Shown piece after piece: positions 18,385 to 27,712 of a DNA stretch of 64,000 nucleotides. Below the pieces are notes generated by a model, which was given only the letters and a program-made list of their open reading frames with translations, was not told the DNA's origin and did no database searches. This DNA comes from Pseudoxanthomonas sp. GM95. GTDB lineage: Bacteria; Pseudomonadota; Gammaproteobacteria; Xanthomonadales; Xanthomonadaceae. Within the stretch, counting starts at the first letter, position 1; each line of letters begins with the position of its first letter. Both the position numbers and the translations under genes were made by a program. Location of the stretch: NCBI RefSeq assembly GCF_900109775.1, contig NZ_FOAX01000002.1:806001-870000 (forward strand), read 5' to 3'.

Positions 18385-19916
18385 GGTTTCTCTTCGTGGT
18401 ATTCGTCGTCCACGTTGATGGACCAGATTGCTGCCTTGTCTACTTGATGAAAAGCAATCTGTCTCGCAGCTTCCCTTGCTGTCAGCATTGAGTGGTCCTG
18501 GTTGTTGTAGCGGTGCATGCCGTTTCGGCCGATCAGGAACAGGTTGGACACTGCGTCCACGGCAGCCTGCAATTCATCGAAGCGTTGGTAAGCCTCTCCG
18601 AAGTAGCCAGGGTAGGCTTTGGGGACGCGCAGTACGACGGCATCTGCGGCATCTGCGGCACTGACCAGGCCAATCTGGCGCATTTCGTCCTGCGCCAGGC
18701 GTTTCAGTTCCTCGTCTGGCATTTTCCAAAGCGGGTCGGTCTCATGGCAGAAGAATTCCAGCCCCATCCAGACGGTATTGACCGGGTCGGCCACCATGTA
18801 AGGACTCCAGTTATTGAAAACCTGGACTCGGCCTACGCTGACCCCGGGCTCCTGGATGTAGATCCAGTTGTCATCCAGCTGCCTTGGCAGGGCACTGCGT
18901 GGGTACAGCAGGCCGACAGTGATGAAGTCACGATAAGAAAGATTCGCGGCAATCTCCCGCACCGGCGCTGGCCATGCTGCTGCCGATGCTGACACCAGGT
19001 CCTTGATCGGCATGGTGGAGAGCAGTTGGCTACATTCAAGTGTGTGATGCAGGCCTGCCTTATCTCTATAGCGCACGCTGCGAACGACGCCATCGATGAT
19101 GTTGATCTCGTCAACGCAGCTGTTCATCAGCAAGCTGCCGCCTTGCCGTTCGAAGCGGTTTGCCGCGGTTTCCCACATCTGGCCAGGGCCGTACTTCGGG
19201 TACAGGAAGCTCTCGATCAGGGAGGTCTGCTCCGTGTCCTGGTGTCGCCTGAACAGCTGGCGCAGGGAATGGCTGACGGCCTTGGTGATGGACAGGCTCT
19301 TGATGCGCTGTGCGCCCCAGGCCGCGCTGATCTGCTCACAGGGGACGCCCCAGACCTTTTCCGTGTATTCCTTGAAGAACTGGTGATAGAGCTTGCGGCC
19401 GAAGCGATTGATCATGAAATCGCGCAGCGAGCGTTCCGTGCGGATCGGATTAAGGCGGGCCCAGATGTAGCTCATCCCGTAGACGCCCGTCTTCCAAGGC
19501 CCCAGCTTCAGGACGCTGGCGGCATTGAGCTTCAACGGGTAGGAAAAAAAGCGCTTGTTGTAATAGATGCGGGACAAGCGGCTGCGAAGCAGAAGCACAT
19601 CATTGTCAGATTCGCTGGCGGTGGCTTGTGGGGCGATGGAGCTTGCGCCCTGATAACGGAGTTCTCGCGCAGTTTCTGGATCTGTGGGCGCCGCGACCGG
19701 CAGCAATCCACGCCACCACTCCATGACCCAATCCGACTTAGAAAAAAAGCGGTGCCCGCCGATATCGATGCGGTTGCCGTGATGCAATACGGTGCGGGAA
19801 ATGCCTCCAACTTGGGCGTCAGCTTCGATTACGGTCACGTCGTTCACGCCTGCGGCCTGGAGTTCCAGGGCCGCAGTCAATCCGGCCGGTCCAGCGCCGA
19901 TGATCACAACCTTCAT
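18381..19916 (-). CDS. FAD-dependent oxidoreductase (UDP-galactopyranose mutase / protoporphyrinogen oxidase-like fold)
   Basis: 511 residues from ATG 19916, which begins the conserved dinucleotide-binding segment [19 protein letters not shown]. The longer frame upstream is a shadow of the GtrA gene. GGISRT and IDIGGHRFF follow the Rossmann fold as in the amine-oxidase/UGM group. The C-terminal FAD segment is [19 protein letters not shown]. Proteins of this type recur in polysaccharide loci, often beside GtrA and DPM1-like genes, but the reaction is not established. A sugar-ring or sugar-oxidation step is inferred. Starts by a 4 bp ATGA overlap with the GtrA gene. Confidence 0.8.
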   Translation of the reverse strand: MKVVIIGAGPAGLTAALELQAAGVNDVTVIEADAQVGGISRTVLHHGNRIDIGGHRFFSKSDWVMEWWRGLLPVAAPTDPETARELRYQGASSIAPQATASESDNDVLLLRSRLSRIYYNKRFFSYPLKLNAASVLKLGPWKTGVYGMSYIWARLNPIRTERSLRDFMINRFGRKLYHQFFKEYTEKVWGVPCEQISAAWGAQRIKSLSITKAVSHSLRQLFRRHQDTEQTSLIESFLYPKYGPGQMWETAANRFERQGGSLLMNSCVDEINIIDGVVRSVRYRDKAGLHHTLECSQLLSTMPIKDLVSASAAAWPAPVREIAANLSYRDFITVGLLYPRSALPRQLDDNWIYIQEPGVSVGRVQVFNNWSPYMVADPVNTVWMGLEFFCHETDPLWKMPDEELKRLAQDEMRQIGLVSAADAADAVVLRVPKAYPGYFGEAYQRFDELQAAVDAVSNLFLIGRNGMHRYNNQDHSMLTAREAARQIAFHQVDKAAIWSINVDDEYHEEKP

Positions 19917-20338
19917 GCCTTGGCTTTCCTGACGGTGAACAAGAGTAGGGAGCGAATGACATAGTTGAAGGCGAACGTCGCCATCGCCGAGGCAAGTCGC
20001 ACATATTCGGGCTTGAAGTGCAACTCTTCGATCCCGACGAACAGGATCGCTTGGGTCAGTACGAGTCCGGTGAGGCCGATGGCCAGAAAACCAGAAAGTT
20101 CCTGGGCTATGTGCTTCCGGAGTCGGCGGGTGCTGAAGACCCAGCGAATGCTGGCCAGATACGCGGCCAGCGCTCCTGCCATGAAGCCGATGCAGGCTGC
20201 GATCCACCAGGGGAGTTGGAGCAGGCGTAGCGACAGCCAGAACAGGCCAAAATCCAGTGCCAATGCGGCAGCGGAGACAAATAGATAGCGCAGAAACTGA
20301 GCACCCCTGGATCGGTATCCGCGTGCGCTGTCATCCAT
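19913..20338 (-). CDS. GtrA family membrane protein (polyprenyl-sugar flippase-like)
   Basis: 141 residues from ATG 20338; upstream in-frame sequence overlaps the previous gene and lacks family similarity. Four TM helices with the conserved GtrA landmarks [19 protein letters not shown] and [12 protein letters not shown]. GtrA proteins are thought to flip undecaprenyl-phosphate-linked sugars across the inner membrane for a periplasmic GT-C transferase. The flanking DPM1-like and GT-C-like genes match that three-part arrangement. It is 38 bp downstream of the large membrane gene and overlaps the FAD gene by 4 bp. Confidence 0.85.
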   Translation of the reverse strand: MDDSARGYRSRGAQFLRYLFVSAAALALDFGLFWLSLRLLQLPWWIAACIGFMAGALAAYLASIRWVFSTRRLRKHIAQELSGFLAIGLTGLVLTQAILFVGIEELHFKPEYVRLASAMATFAFNYVIRSLLLFTVRKAKA

Positions 20339-20376
20339 GGGAAGCCCATAGCGCGCGGTGGCGCTGCAGTCGGGAA

Positions 20377-22308
20377 TCACGGTTTTTCTCCGGTCGGTTT
20401 GTCCGCGAAATCCGTGCAACGGTAGAGATAGAGGGTTGTAAGAGGATGGCCCGACTGATCATGCACCTTCCATTGGCCGATCACGCCACGCTTTTGTCGG
20501 ATCGGCATGACGAAGAAGTCCGGGGGCGACAGGTCGCCGTAGGGTGTACACAGGACGGAGAGCGCTGACGAAGGAACTTCGCAGGCTTCGCGAGGCACTT
20601 TAGCTGTCTGTTTCCATTCGCATTCGGCGATGCTGGTTTCGGCCTGCGAGATTTGCAGGTTTCGCTTGATGCCAGTGATGGATGTCTCGCGATTGAACAT
20701 CTGTCCGGACATCTGGAAAACGCTGAAATAGCTGGCGCGGTTGAGTGTCATCCATGCGCCCAGAGGAAGTTTCTCCACTGAATACCAGTAAACCTGGGCG
20801 CTCTCCGGGATGGATGTGCCAAACACATCCACTTCGTCGGCATGGCGCTCAAAGGTGCGTGTCCACGGGCTGCGCGTGTCCCAAGCGATCGTCGAACCGG
20901 CCACTGCGGCAATCCCCAGGCCCAGGAGCAGTATGGTTCCTACTCTCGAGGCGCGCTGATGCAACCACCACAGCGCCGCCGCCAACAGGCCAAGCACCAG
21001 CGGATACGAAAGGAGAACCACATCCACGCGCATCAGCGCAAGCGTGCTGCCGTACAGCCGGAACGATTCCCAGCCACCCAAGAAGTAGCGCAGCAGACTG
21101 ACGACCAAGATTGCGACCAGCGCTGCGGCAATCAACCGGCGGGCGCGTAGTTGGATGCTGGTCCTCCGGTATTGCAAGAACATGTGCAAAGGGATCAGCG
21201 CCAGCACCAGCAGGACGGCGGAGGAGCCGGGCAGGCTGGCACCAAGGATAGCGATGGAGGCCAGCAGAAGTGCCGACAGGCGCCCCTCCTCCCTCAGCGC
21301 CTGGACCAGCAACCAGGGGATGGAGGCCATCGCCAGCCAGTGCGCACACCACAGCACTCGCCAAGGCTGCAGGCCGGTCGGTAGCACCAGCCTAGACAGG
21401 TCCGCCAGCACGACAGTCGCGGCCAGTCCCACCAGCGTTGCGTGCAGGATGGCCCGTGTCAGCTCAGCCAGGCGATTGTCATTGGACGCTGCTGTCGTGG
21501 AGGCGACGTGGAGCAGGTAGGCGTCCGTCAACGCCACGCACCAGTCGATGGGGCGCCAGTTCTGCAGAAAGATATGGCCGCTGTAGGTATTAATGATTTC
21601 CAGCCAGTCGGCATCCATGACCTGATACAGCTGGTTGAGGGGCTTAACACCAGCCCAGCCCAGCACCATGACGGGCACCACAGCCAGCAGGCACCAGAAC
21701 CAGCGCTTTTCGCGGGCCGCCAGCCAGCACCAAGCCACGATCGCCCCGGGCAACGCTTGCAGCGGATGCAGGACCGCTGCAAGTACGATGGCGATCGCGG
21801 CCGGAATGAGGCGCCCCCGAACCGTGCAGGCGAGGGCAACCAGCACCAGACCTTCAGCATAAGGGCGTGAGGTCAGGAAGGGCTCGGCGTAAGCGAAGAT
21901 GCCAAAGGCACCATAGCGTGCGGGCATGGCCAGAACTGCCAGTAGCGCGGGCATCCGCCATGCTTTAGGGAAAATGGCGCGGATCAGCAGCCAGCTGGCC
22001 GCAAAGAACAGTACGCGGCCCACCAGGCTCAACCACAAAAAGACCGTGCCGGGGTTGAAATGGGCGATCAGTGCGGCGATTAGGCGAGGGAACAGCGTGT
22101 AATCGCCTTGGTTGCCTGCAACGAAAAAGAAGTCGTGCGCGTAAATGCTGGGATAGAGCAGGTAGAGCGCCTGCACTAGGTACAGGGGGGCGTCATGGCG
22201 GATGCCTGTATATGGATGCAGGTAAAGCAGCAGGGCGATGGCGAACAGCCAAGGAATCCCGCGATGGAAGTGACGATCAATGCCAGGCAAAGGAAAGTTT
22301 CCGATCAA
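20377..22308 (-). CDS. Large polytopic membrane protein downstream of pilA, GT-C-like
   Basis: 643 residues if TTG 22308 is the start; no ATG is available near the N terminus. About twelve or more TM helices are followed by a soluble C-terminal domain (about 500-643). The first loop has RHDAPLY, an acidic position compatible with GT-C enzymes. I do not recognise a named family with certainty. Position directly after the pilin gene recalls TfpW-type pilin glycosyltransferases of Pseudomonas, but sequence similarity was not tested. The TTG lies inside the T-rich tail of the pilA terminator, so its expression depends on read-through or a promoter I cannot see. Confidence 0.65.
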   Translation of the reverse strand: MIGNFPLPGIDRHFHRGIPWLFAIALLLYLHPYTGIRHDAPLYLVQALYLLYPSIYAHDFFFVAGNQGDYTLFPRLIAALIAHFNPGTVFLWLSLVGRVLFFAASWLLIRAIFPKAWRMPALLAVLAMPARYGAFGIFAYAEPFLTSRPYAEGLVLVALACTVRGRLIPAAIAIVLAAVLHPLQALPGAIVAWCWLAAREKRWFWCLLAVVPVMVLGWAGVKPLNQLYQVMDADWLEIINTYSGHIFLQNWRPIDWCVALTDAYLLHVASTTAASNDNRLAELTRAILHATLVGLAATVVLADLSRLVLPTGLQPWRVLWCAHWLAMASIPWLLVQALREEGRLSALLLASIAILGASLPGSSAVLLVLALIPLHMFLQYRRTSIQLRARRLIAAALVAILVVSLLRYFLGGWESFRLYGSTLALMRVDVVLLSYPLVLGLLAAALWWLHQRASRVGTILLLGLGIAAVAGSTIAWDTRSPWTRTFERHADEVDVFGTSIPESAQVYWYSVEKLPLGAWMTLNRASYFSVFQMSGQMFNRETSITGIKRNLQISQAETSIAECEWKQTAKVPREACEVPSSALSVLCTPYGDLSPPDFFVMPIRQKRGVIGQWKVHDQSGHPLTTLYLYRCTDFADKPTGEKP

Positions 22309-22333
22309 AACAAACCCCGCCGAGGCGGGGTTT
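22304..22333 (-). terminator. Rho-independent terminator downstream of pilA
   Basis: Perfect 10 bp stem AAACCCCGCC / GGCGGGGTTT with a 2-base middle (22312-22333). On the minus strand it is followed by GTTTTG. It lies 45 bp after the pilA stop and overlaps the TTG start of the next gene. Confidence 0.85.
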
Positions 22334-22378
22334 GTATAGGCATGGCCAGCATCCGAAGCGGATGCACTGCGCAGATGG

Positions 22379-22798
22379 TTAGCCCTTGCAGCTGCCCGGG
22401 CGATACTTCTGAGGAATCGAGCCGGCGCAGACCCAATCCACAGCGGCAGTCGTGCTGTTCATGGTGCCTCTCAGGGTAACGGTTTGGGTGTCAACACCGG
22501 CGCCGATGCTTTGCGCCGTCGCGGTGATCGTGCTGCCATCCCAGGTCACGCCCGACACATATTTCGAAGATTGAGTCTCGAAGCCGCTGTAGGCGGCGGG
22601 CGGCAGCGCGTTGTTGGATGATGCGTACTCGGAAACTGCAGTGCGCAGTGAGGACGCGGCGAGAACGACTTCCGACACCTTGGCCTTCTTGGTGTAGTCA
22701 GAATAGGCCGGCAGTGCGATGGCGGCCAGGATGGCGATGATGGCGACCACGATCATCAGTTCGATGAGGGTGAAACCGCCCTGCATGTTCTTCTTCAT
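22379..22798 (-). CDS. pilA: Type IV major pilin PilA
   Basis: 139 residues. The leader MKKNMQGG is followed by [12 protein letters not shown], giving PilD cleavage between Gly8 and Phe9 and the conserved Glu at mature position 5. The hydrophobic N-terminal helix runs to about residue 55, then a Ser/Thr-rich head domain ([17 protein letters not shown]). Cys124 and Cys137 form the C-terminal D-loop. The protein ends GSCKG without a terminal serine, so C-terminal-Ser (TfpO-type) glycosylation is not expected; any glycan would attach inside the head. A sigma-54 site lies 117 bp upstream, and pilR/pilS are the next genes upstream. Confidence 0.97.
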   Translation of the reverse strand: MKKNMQGGFTLIELMIVVAIIAILAAIALPAYSDYTKKAKVSEVVLAASSLRTAVSEYASSNNALPPAAYSGFETQSSKYVSGVTWDGSTITATAQSIGAGVDTQTVTLRGTMNSTTAAVDWVCAGSIPQKYRPGSCKG

Positions 22799-22837
22799 GA
22801 AGTTATTCCTTGGATGGATTGGCTGGATGGAGTTGCT

Positions 22838-22863
22838 GGGGACACTGTCTCCCCCGTGTCCCC
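22838..22863 (-). repeat. Inverted repeat in the pilA 5' leader
   Basis: Perfect 8 bp arms GGGGACAC / GTGTCCCC with a 10-base loop, about 40-65 bases upstream of the pilA ATG and inside the predicted transcript. A second weaker hairpin (GTGGG / CCCAC) is at 22879-22899. Confidence 0.5.
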
Positions 22864-22914
22864 GGACTGACCTGGACCGTGGGTGCCGTGGAAGCCCACG
22901 TGCGGGTAGATCGA

Positions 22915-22930
22915 AGCAGGAAGCGTGCCA
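22915..22930 (-). promoter_or_regulatory. Sigma-54 promoter of pilA
   Basis: Minus-strand TGGCACGCTTCCTGCT has the required GG-N10-GC spacing and matches the consensus TGGCACR-N4-TTGCW with one or two mismatches in the -12 element. It lies 117 bp before pilA. PilR, encoded next door, is the expected activator. Confidence 0.8.
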
Positions 22931-23154
22931 AGCTTTGGGTTGTCGTTAGCGGGGTGATTGACTGTATTCAGCTGCACCGCCCGATTCGATCCGGAGCCCG
23001 AAGGTGCGAGCCTGACTCTTTAGGTCACAAGGTGACGCGATAGGTCAGGCCGGTTAAGGGTGTAACTGGATCAAAGGCCAAATGCGACAAAAGCCTCCTT
23101 TCTCCGTCTTGGAGAAGTCCTCCACTGAAGAGCATATCGGCAGTGCTACTGCGG

Positions 23155-24612
23155 TTACTCAATTCCGAGTTTCTTGAGCTTGTAGCGCAGGGCGCGGAAG
23201 GTAATGCCGAGTTGGGCGGCGGCCTTGGTCTTGTTCCAGCGATTGTCTTCAAGCGCCTTATGGATCGCGGCGCGCTCCATCTGCTCGATGTAGGAGGGCA
23301 GGGGGCCGTCACTTTCGCTCGTGTTCCCGCCGGCAAGTCCGTTGCTTGGCAGTGGCGGTGTGCCTAGGTGAGGCGGGCTGGAGCGGAACGGGTCGTAGTC
23401 CTGCAGCGCTGGGGCTTGAGGTGCCTGCGGCGGCGGGCTGCGGCGTTCGACTTGCGGCAGGCGCAGGTCGCCGGCGTCGATGGCGTCTTCGTCGGCCATG
23501 GCCATGGCGCGTTCGAGGATGTTTTCCAGTTCGCGGACGTTGCCCGGGAAGGGGTAACGCGCCAGCACGTCGAGTGCGGCGGGTGTCAGGCGCGGAGCAG
23601 GGCGGTCCTGGTTGCCGCCCAGGCGGGTCAGGATCGCCTTGGTCAGTAGCGGCAGATCGCCGGTGCGCTCGCGCAGCGGCGGAACGCGCAGTTCGATGAC
23701 ATTGATGCGGTAATACAGGTCGTGGCGGAAGCGGCCGTCGTGCGCCAGTTCGCCCAGATCCTTGTGCGTGGCCGAGAGGATGCGCACGTCGACCTGGATC
23801 TCGCCCGAAGCCCCAACCGGGCGCACGGCTTTTTCCTGGATGGCACGCAGCAGCTTGACCTGCATGGGCAGCGGAAGCTCCGCCACTTCGTCCAGGAACA
23901 GGGTGCCGCCGCTCGCTGCCTGGAACAGGCCCTGCTTGTCAGCGTGGGCGCCGGTGAAGCTGCCTTTTTTATGGCCGAAGAATTCGCTTTCCATCAGTTC
24001 GGCCGGGATCGCGCCGCAGTTGACCGGAATGAATGGGCCGGCTGCACGGGCACCCTGCTCGTGGATGGTGCGGGCGACCAGTTCCTTGCCCACGCCGGAT
24101 TCGCCCAGGATGTAGACCGGCGCCTGGCTGCGGGCGACCTTGCCGATGGTCTCGCGCAATTCGGCCATCGCCGGCGAATCGCCGAGCAGGCGCATCGCGT
24201 GCTGTGCCGGTGCGGGCGTCGGCGCGGGACGCTCGCTGTTGTTGAGCTCCAGTGCATGGCGCACCAGGCCGCGCAGGACGTTGATGTCCACCGGCTTGCT
24301 GACGAAATCGAAGGCGCCCGCCTTGAGGGCCTCTACCGCCAGTTCGACATTGCCGAACGCGGTGATCATCGCGACCGGTGTCTTGGGGAAGTTCTTGGAG
24401 ATCTCGCTCACCAACTCGATGCCGTTGCCGTCGGGCAGGCGCATGTCGGTGAAGCACAGATCGTAGGTGTTGCGCGCAAGCAGCTCGCGCGCTTCGCCTA
24501 CATTGGCGGCGGTGTCGATCCGAAGGCCCATGCGACCCAGGGTCAGGGTCAGCAGCTCTCGGATGTCGCGTTCGTCATCGACGATCAGGGCGCTACGGGG
24601 GTCGCTCATCAT
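23155..24612 (-). CDS. pilR: Sigma-54-dependent response regulator PilR
   Basis: 485 residues (ATG at 24612 or the adjacent 24609). The receiver domain (about 8-120) has the phospho-acceptor in [10 protein letters not shown]. The AAA+ domain has Walker A GESGVGKE, the sigma-54 contact loop GSFTGA and the Walker B region GTLFLDEV. A proline-rich linker separates it from the C-terminal Fis-type helix-turn-helix ([20 protein letters not shown]). It activates pilA transcription with RNA polymerase-sigma-54; the matching promoter lies just downstream. It is 91-94 bp after pilS on the same strand. Confidence 0.95.
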   Translation of the reverse strand: MMSDPRSALIVDDERDIRELLTLTLGRMGLRIDTAANVGEARELLARNTYDLCFTDMRLPDGNGIELVSEISKNFPKTPVAMITAFGNVELAVEALKAGAFDFVSKPVDINVLRGLVRHALELNNSERPAPTPAPAQHAMRLLGDSPAMAELRETIGKVARSQAPVYILGESGVGKELVARTIHEQGARAAGPFIPVNCGAIPAELMESEFFGHKKGSFTGAHADKQGLFQAASGGTLFLDEVAELPLPMQVKLLRAIQEKAVRPVGASGEIQVDVRILSATHKDLGELAHDGRFRHDLYYRINVIELRVPPLRERTGDLPLLTKAILTRLGGNQDRPAPRLTPAALDVLARYPFPGNVRELENILERAMAMADEDAIDAGDLRLPQVERRSPPPQAPQAPALQDYDPFRSSPPHLGTPPLPSNGLAGGNTSESDGPLPSYIEQMERAAIHKALEDNRWNKTKAAAQLGITFRALRYKLKKLGIE

Positions 24613-24703
24613 GGTCTCGCGTGGCTTGCGATTCAGTCTAACTGCTGAACGCGCCGATGGGGGAGAGTGTTGCTGCCGTCATTTCGGCCCGTGACGCAGG
24701 GCA

Positions 24704-26332
24704 TCAGGCCGACAGCAAGCTGTTGGGTCCGGGCATGGCAATCCGGAAGCAGCTGCCGCCGCCGGGGACGGCGACGTATTCCAGCGTGGCCTGGTTGGCC
24801 CGGCACAGTTCGCGCGCGATATAGAGGCCCAGGCCCGTGCCGTGCTCGGACGTGGTGAAGAACGGTCGGAACAGTTGTGCCGCCACCGCCGCAGGGATGC
24901 CGGGGCCGCGATCGAGGATGTCGATCATGGCGCGATGGTCCAGCTGGAAGACGCGCAGGCGGATGCGCGCGGGTTCGCCGGGCAGGCGGCCGTAGTTCAA
25001 GGCGTTGTGGACCAATACCGTCACCACCTGATGCAGGTGACGCGGGTCGACCAGCGCGTTGACCTGCCGGTTGCCGGTGACCGCCTCGAGGCTGTCGGTC
25101 TCGATCGACATCGATTGCTGGTAGTCATCGATGAACTGGCGGGCAAAGGCGTTGAGGTCGGTGTTTTCCGGGTTCGCCCGCTCGCGTCGGGCCAGGCCCA
25201 GCACGCTTTCGACGATGCCGTTGGTGCGCTGGCATTGCTGGTGGATGATGCCGAGCAGGTGGCGGTCGCTCGGGTTGAACTCGCGCGATTCTTCCAGCAA
25301 CTGGACCGCGTAATTGATGGCGGCCAGCGGATTGCGAATTTCGTGCGCGAGGCTGGCCGAAAAGCGTCCGAGCGCTGCCAGGGTCAGCGACTCGGCGCGC
25401 TTGGAGACGACGGTGGCGTCGTCCAGGAAGATCAGCGACAGCTCGCTGCCGGCCAGCAGACGCGCGAAGCGGGGCTGGATGTCGGGCTGGTCCGGCGCAA
25501 GGGCCAGCGGTGCTTCCTCGTTCTGCCAGCCGTTGCGCCAGCGCTGCAGGCGGCGGGCAAGTTCGGGGGCCACGTTCTGCAGGAGCGCGCCCACATCAGT
25601 GTCGGGAACTTCCGCTGCCTCGCCGAGCAGGCCGGTCGCGGCTTCGTTGGACAATTTGATGCGGCCTTCCAGGTCCACGACCAGCACGCCGGTGCGCATG
25701 CGGCGGATGATCAGCTCGTTGACTTCGACCAGGTTGGCGACTTCCGCGCCGCGTTCGTCGGCCAGCTCCTGGCTGCGACGGGCGCGCAGGCCGACCTGCA
25801 CGGCAAGCAAGCCGACGGCGAGGTAGCTGACACAGAACATCACCACTTCCGCGATCGGGCGTGGCTGGCCGGCGGTTGCAAAGACCGCCACAACGTACTC
25901 GATGAAGTGGGCGATCATCGCGGCGACCGCCACCCCGACGCCCCAGCGCAGCGGCAGCAGCGTGCAGGCGGCGGCGACATTGAACAGCAGCAGCATCGCC
26001 ACGCCCGGCGCCGCTTCCGGCAGGGCGTAGGTGATCAGGCACGCGACTTCGATATCGACGCAGACGCCGATCATCACGGTGGCCAGCAGGCGCTTTTCGT
26101 TGCGGCCGAAGAACAGCATGAGCAGCGAAAAGAGCAGGTAGAAAACCGTCACCCCGGTCGCCAGCCGGGGCGACTGGCTTTCGCCCTGGCTCAGGACGTC
26201 GGACAGCGGGCTGAACAGGAGGCCGGTGAGGATGCCGGCTTCCAGGACGCGGTAGAGGGCCAGGAAATACAGTTCGCGACGCGGCGCTGAGGCCAGTGCC
26301 AAGGCAGGCGTCTTCGAGGGCCCGGTGCTCAA
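24704..26332 (-). CDS. pilS: Sensor histidine kinase PilS
   Basis: 542 residues from TTG 26332, preceded by GGAAGGA at a suitable distance. The longer frame to 26446 lacks family-like sequence and would cover a TATACT -10-like stretch. Six TM helices (about 15-190) have almost no periplasmic loop, followed by a PAS-like region (about 220-310). The kinase core has His330 in SLAHEIRNPLAAI and ATP-lid motifs DRGPGIP and GTGLGLYIA. In pilus systems PilS senses pilin in the membrane and controls PilR. It diverges from sucC. Confidence 0.92.
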   Translation of the reverse strand: MSTGPSKTPALALASAPRRELYFLALYRVLEAGILTGLLFSPLSDVLSQGESQSPRLATGVTVFYLLFSLLMLFFGRNEKRLLATVMIGVCVDIEVACLITYALPEAAPGVAMLLLFNVAAACTLLPLRWGVGVAVAAMIAHFIEYVVAVFATAGQPRPIAEVVMFCVSYLAVGLLAVQVGLRARRSQELADERGAEVANLVEVNELIIRRMRTGVLVVDLEGRIKLSNEAATGLLGEAAEVPDTDVGALLQNVAPELARRLQRWRNGWQNEEAPLALAPDQPDIQPRFARLLAGSELSLIFLDDATVVSKRAESLTLAALGRFSASLAHEIRNPLAAINYAVQLLEESREFNPSDRHLLGIIHQQCQRTNGIVESVLGLARRERANPENTDLNAFARQFIDDYQQSMSIETDSLEAVTGNRQVNALVDPRHLHQVVTVLVHNALNYGRLPGEPARIRLRVFQLDHRAMIDILDRGPGIPAAVAAQLFRPFFTTSEHGTGLGLYIARELCRANQATLEYVAVPGGGSCFRIAMPGPNSLLSA

Positions 26333-26515
26333 GTTGGGGGAATCCTTCCACTGGATGGAACGAACGCGAGTATAGAGGCCCGGCGCGAAACTGACGCTTT
26401 TGCGTCGCAACACGACCTTGGGCGACAATGCGCGGCCCATCGGCACCCGGCTGTCCCCGATCGTGGGACGTGCCCCGGCGCGCGATGCGTACTGACCTTA
26501 TCAATACGGTGACGC

Positions 26516-27685
26516 ATGAATTTCCACGAATACCAGTCAAAACAGCTGCTTGCTGAATACGGCATTCCGGTCCCGGCCGGCAAGGTCGCTGCGACCCCGG
26601 ACGAAGCGGTTGAAGCGGCCAAATCGCTGGGTAACGGCCCCTGGATGGTCAAGGCGCAGATCCACGCAGGCGGCCGCGGCAAGTCTGGCGGCGTCAAGTT
26701 CTGCAAGACCACCGACGATGTGAAGGCCGTGGCGGCCAAGCTGCTCGGCACCAAGATGGCCACCTACCAGACCGCCGGCGTCGAGCTGCCGATCAACCTG
26801 GTGCTGGTGACCACCGCCGGTGAGATCGTCAAGGAGCTGTACCTGTCCGTGCTGGTGGATCGTGGCACCAAGACCATTACCTATATCGCTTCGTCCGAAG
26901 GTGGCGTGGAGATCGAGCAGGTCGCCGCCGAGACCCCGCACCTGATCCACTCGCTCAACGTCGATTTCGTCGAAGGCGTGCAGGGCTACCACGGTCGCGA
27001 TTTCGGCTTCAAGCTCGGCCTGACCGCCAAGCAGGCCGGCCAGTTCGCCAGCATCATGGTGAACCTGTACCGCCTGTTCAACGAGAAGGACCTGGCGCTG
27101 GTGGAGATTAACCCGCTGGCGATCCTGGACGATGGCAACCTGTATGCGCTGGACGGCAAGTTCGACAGCGACGACAACGCCGCGTTCCGCCAGAAGGCCC
27201 TGGTCGCCATGCGCGACAAGACCCAGGAAGACGAGACCGAAGTGACCGCTTCGGAGCTGGACATCAACTACGTCACCATGGATGGCAACATCGGTTGCAT
27301 GGTCAACGGCGCAGGCCTGGCCATGGCGACCATGGACGTCATCAAGCTCAACGGCGGCGAGCCGGCGAACTTCCTGGACGTGGGCGGCGGCGCCAACAAG
27401 CAGCGCGTGATCGAGGCCTTCAAGCTGATCCTGTCCTCGGACAAGGTCGAAGGCATCTTCGTCAACATCTTCGGCGGCATCGTCCGCTGCGACATGATCG
27501 CCGAGGGCATCATCGCCGCGGTCAAGGAAGTGGGCGTCAAGGTCCCGGTCGTGGTCCGCCTGGAAGGCACCAACGTGGAAGAAGGCAAGCAGCTGCTGCG
27601 CGACAGCGGCATGGCCATCATCCCGGCCGACAACATCAACGACGGCGCCAAGAAGGTCGTTGAAGCGGTCAAAGCCGCAGCCTAA
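26516..27685 (+). CDS. sucC: Succinyl-CoA synthetase beta subunit
   Basis: 389 residues. ATP-grasp subunit of the TCA-cycle enzyme that converts succinyl-CoA to succinate with substrate-level phosphorylation. It begins [20 protein letters not shown] and carries [18 protein letters not shown] and the C-terminal FLDVGGGAN and [10 protein letters not shown] stretches. It is followed 27 bp later by sucD. The pair beside pilS is a recurring arrangement in Xanthomonadaceae. Confidence 0.98.
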   Translation: MNFHEYQSKQLLAEYGIPVPAGKVAATPDEAVEAAKSLGNGPWMVKAQIHAGGRGKSGGVKFCKTTDDVKAVAAKLLGTKMATYQTAGVELPINLVLVTTAGEIVKELYLSVLVDRGTKTITYIASSEGGVEIEQVAAETPHLIHSLNVDFVEGVQGYHGRDFGFKLGLTAKQAGQFASIMVNLYRLFNEKDLALVEINPLAILDDGNLYALDGKFDSDDNAAFRQKALVAMRDKTQEDETEVTASELDINYVTMDGNIGCMVNGAGLAMATMDVIKLNGGEPANFLDVGGGANKQRVIEAFKLILSSDKVEGIFVNIFGGIVRCDMIAEGIIAAVKEVGVKVPVVVRLEGTNVEEGKQLLRDSGMAIIPADNINDGAKKVVEAVKAAA

Positions 27686-27712
27686 TCCACGTCACCGAAT
27701 CAGGAATTCCCA

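Larger units (their letters stand above)
22799..23154 (-). other. pilA upstream regulatory region
   Basis: 356 bp between the pilR stop and pilA. It holds the sigma-54 element (22915-22930), two inverted repeats in the transcribed leader (22838-22863 and 22879-22899), and about 220 bp further upstream where PilR sites would be expected. I see no gene in it. Confidence 0.75.
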
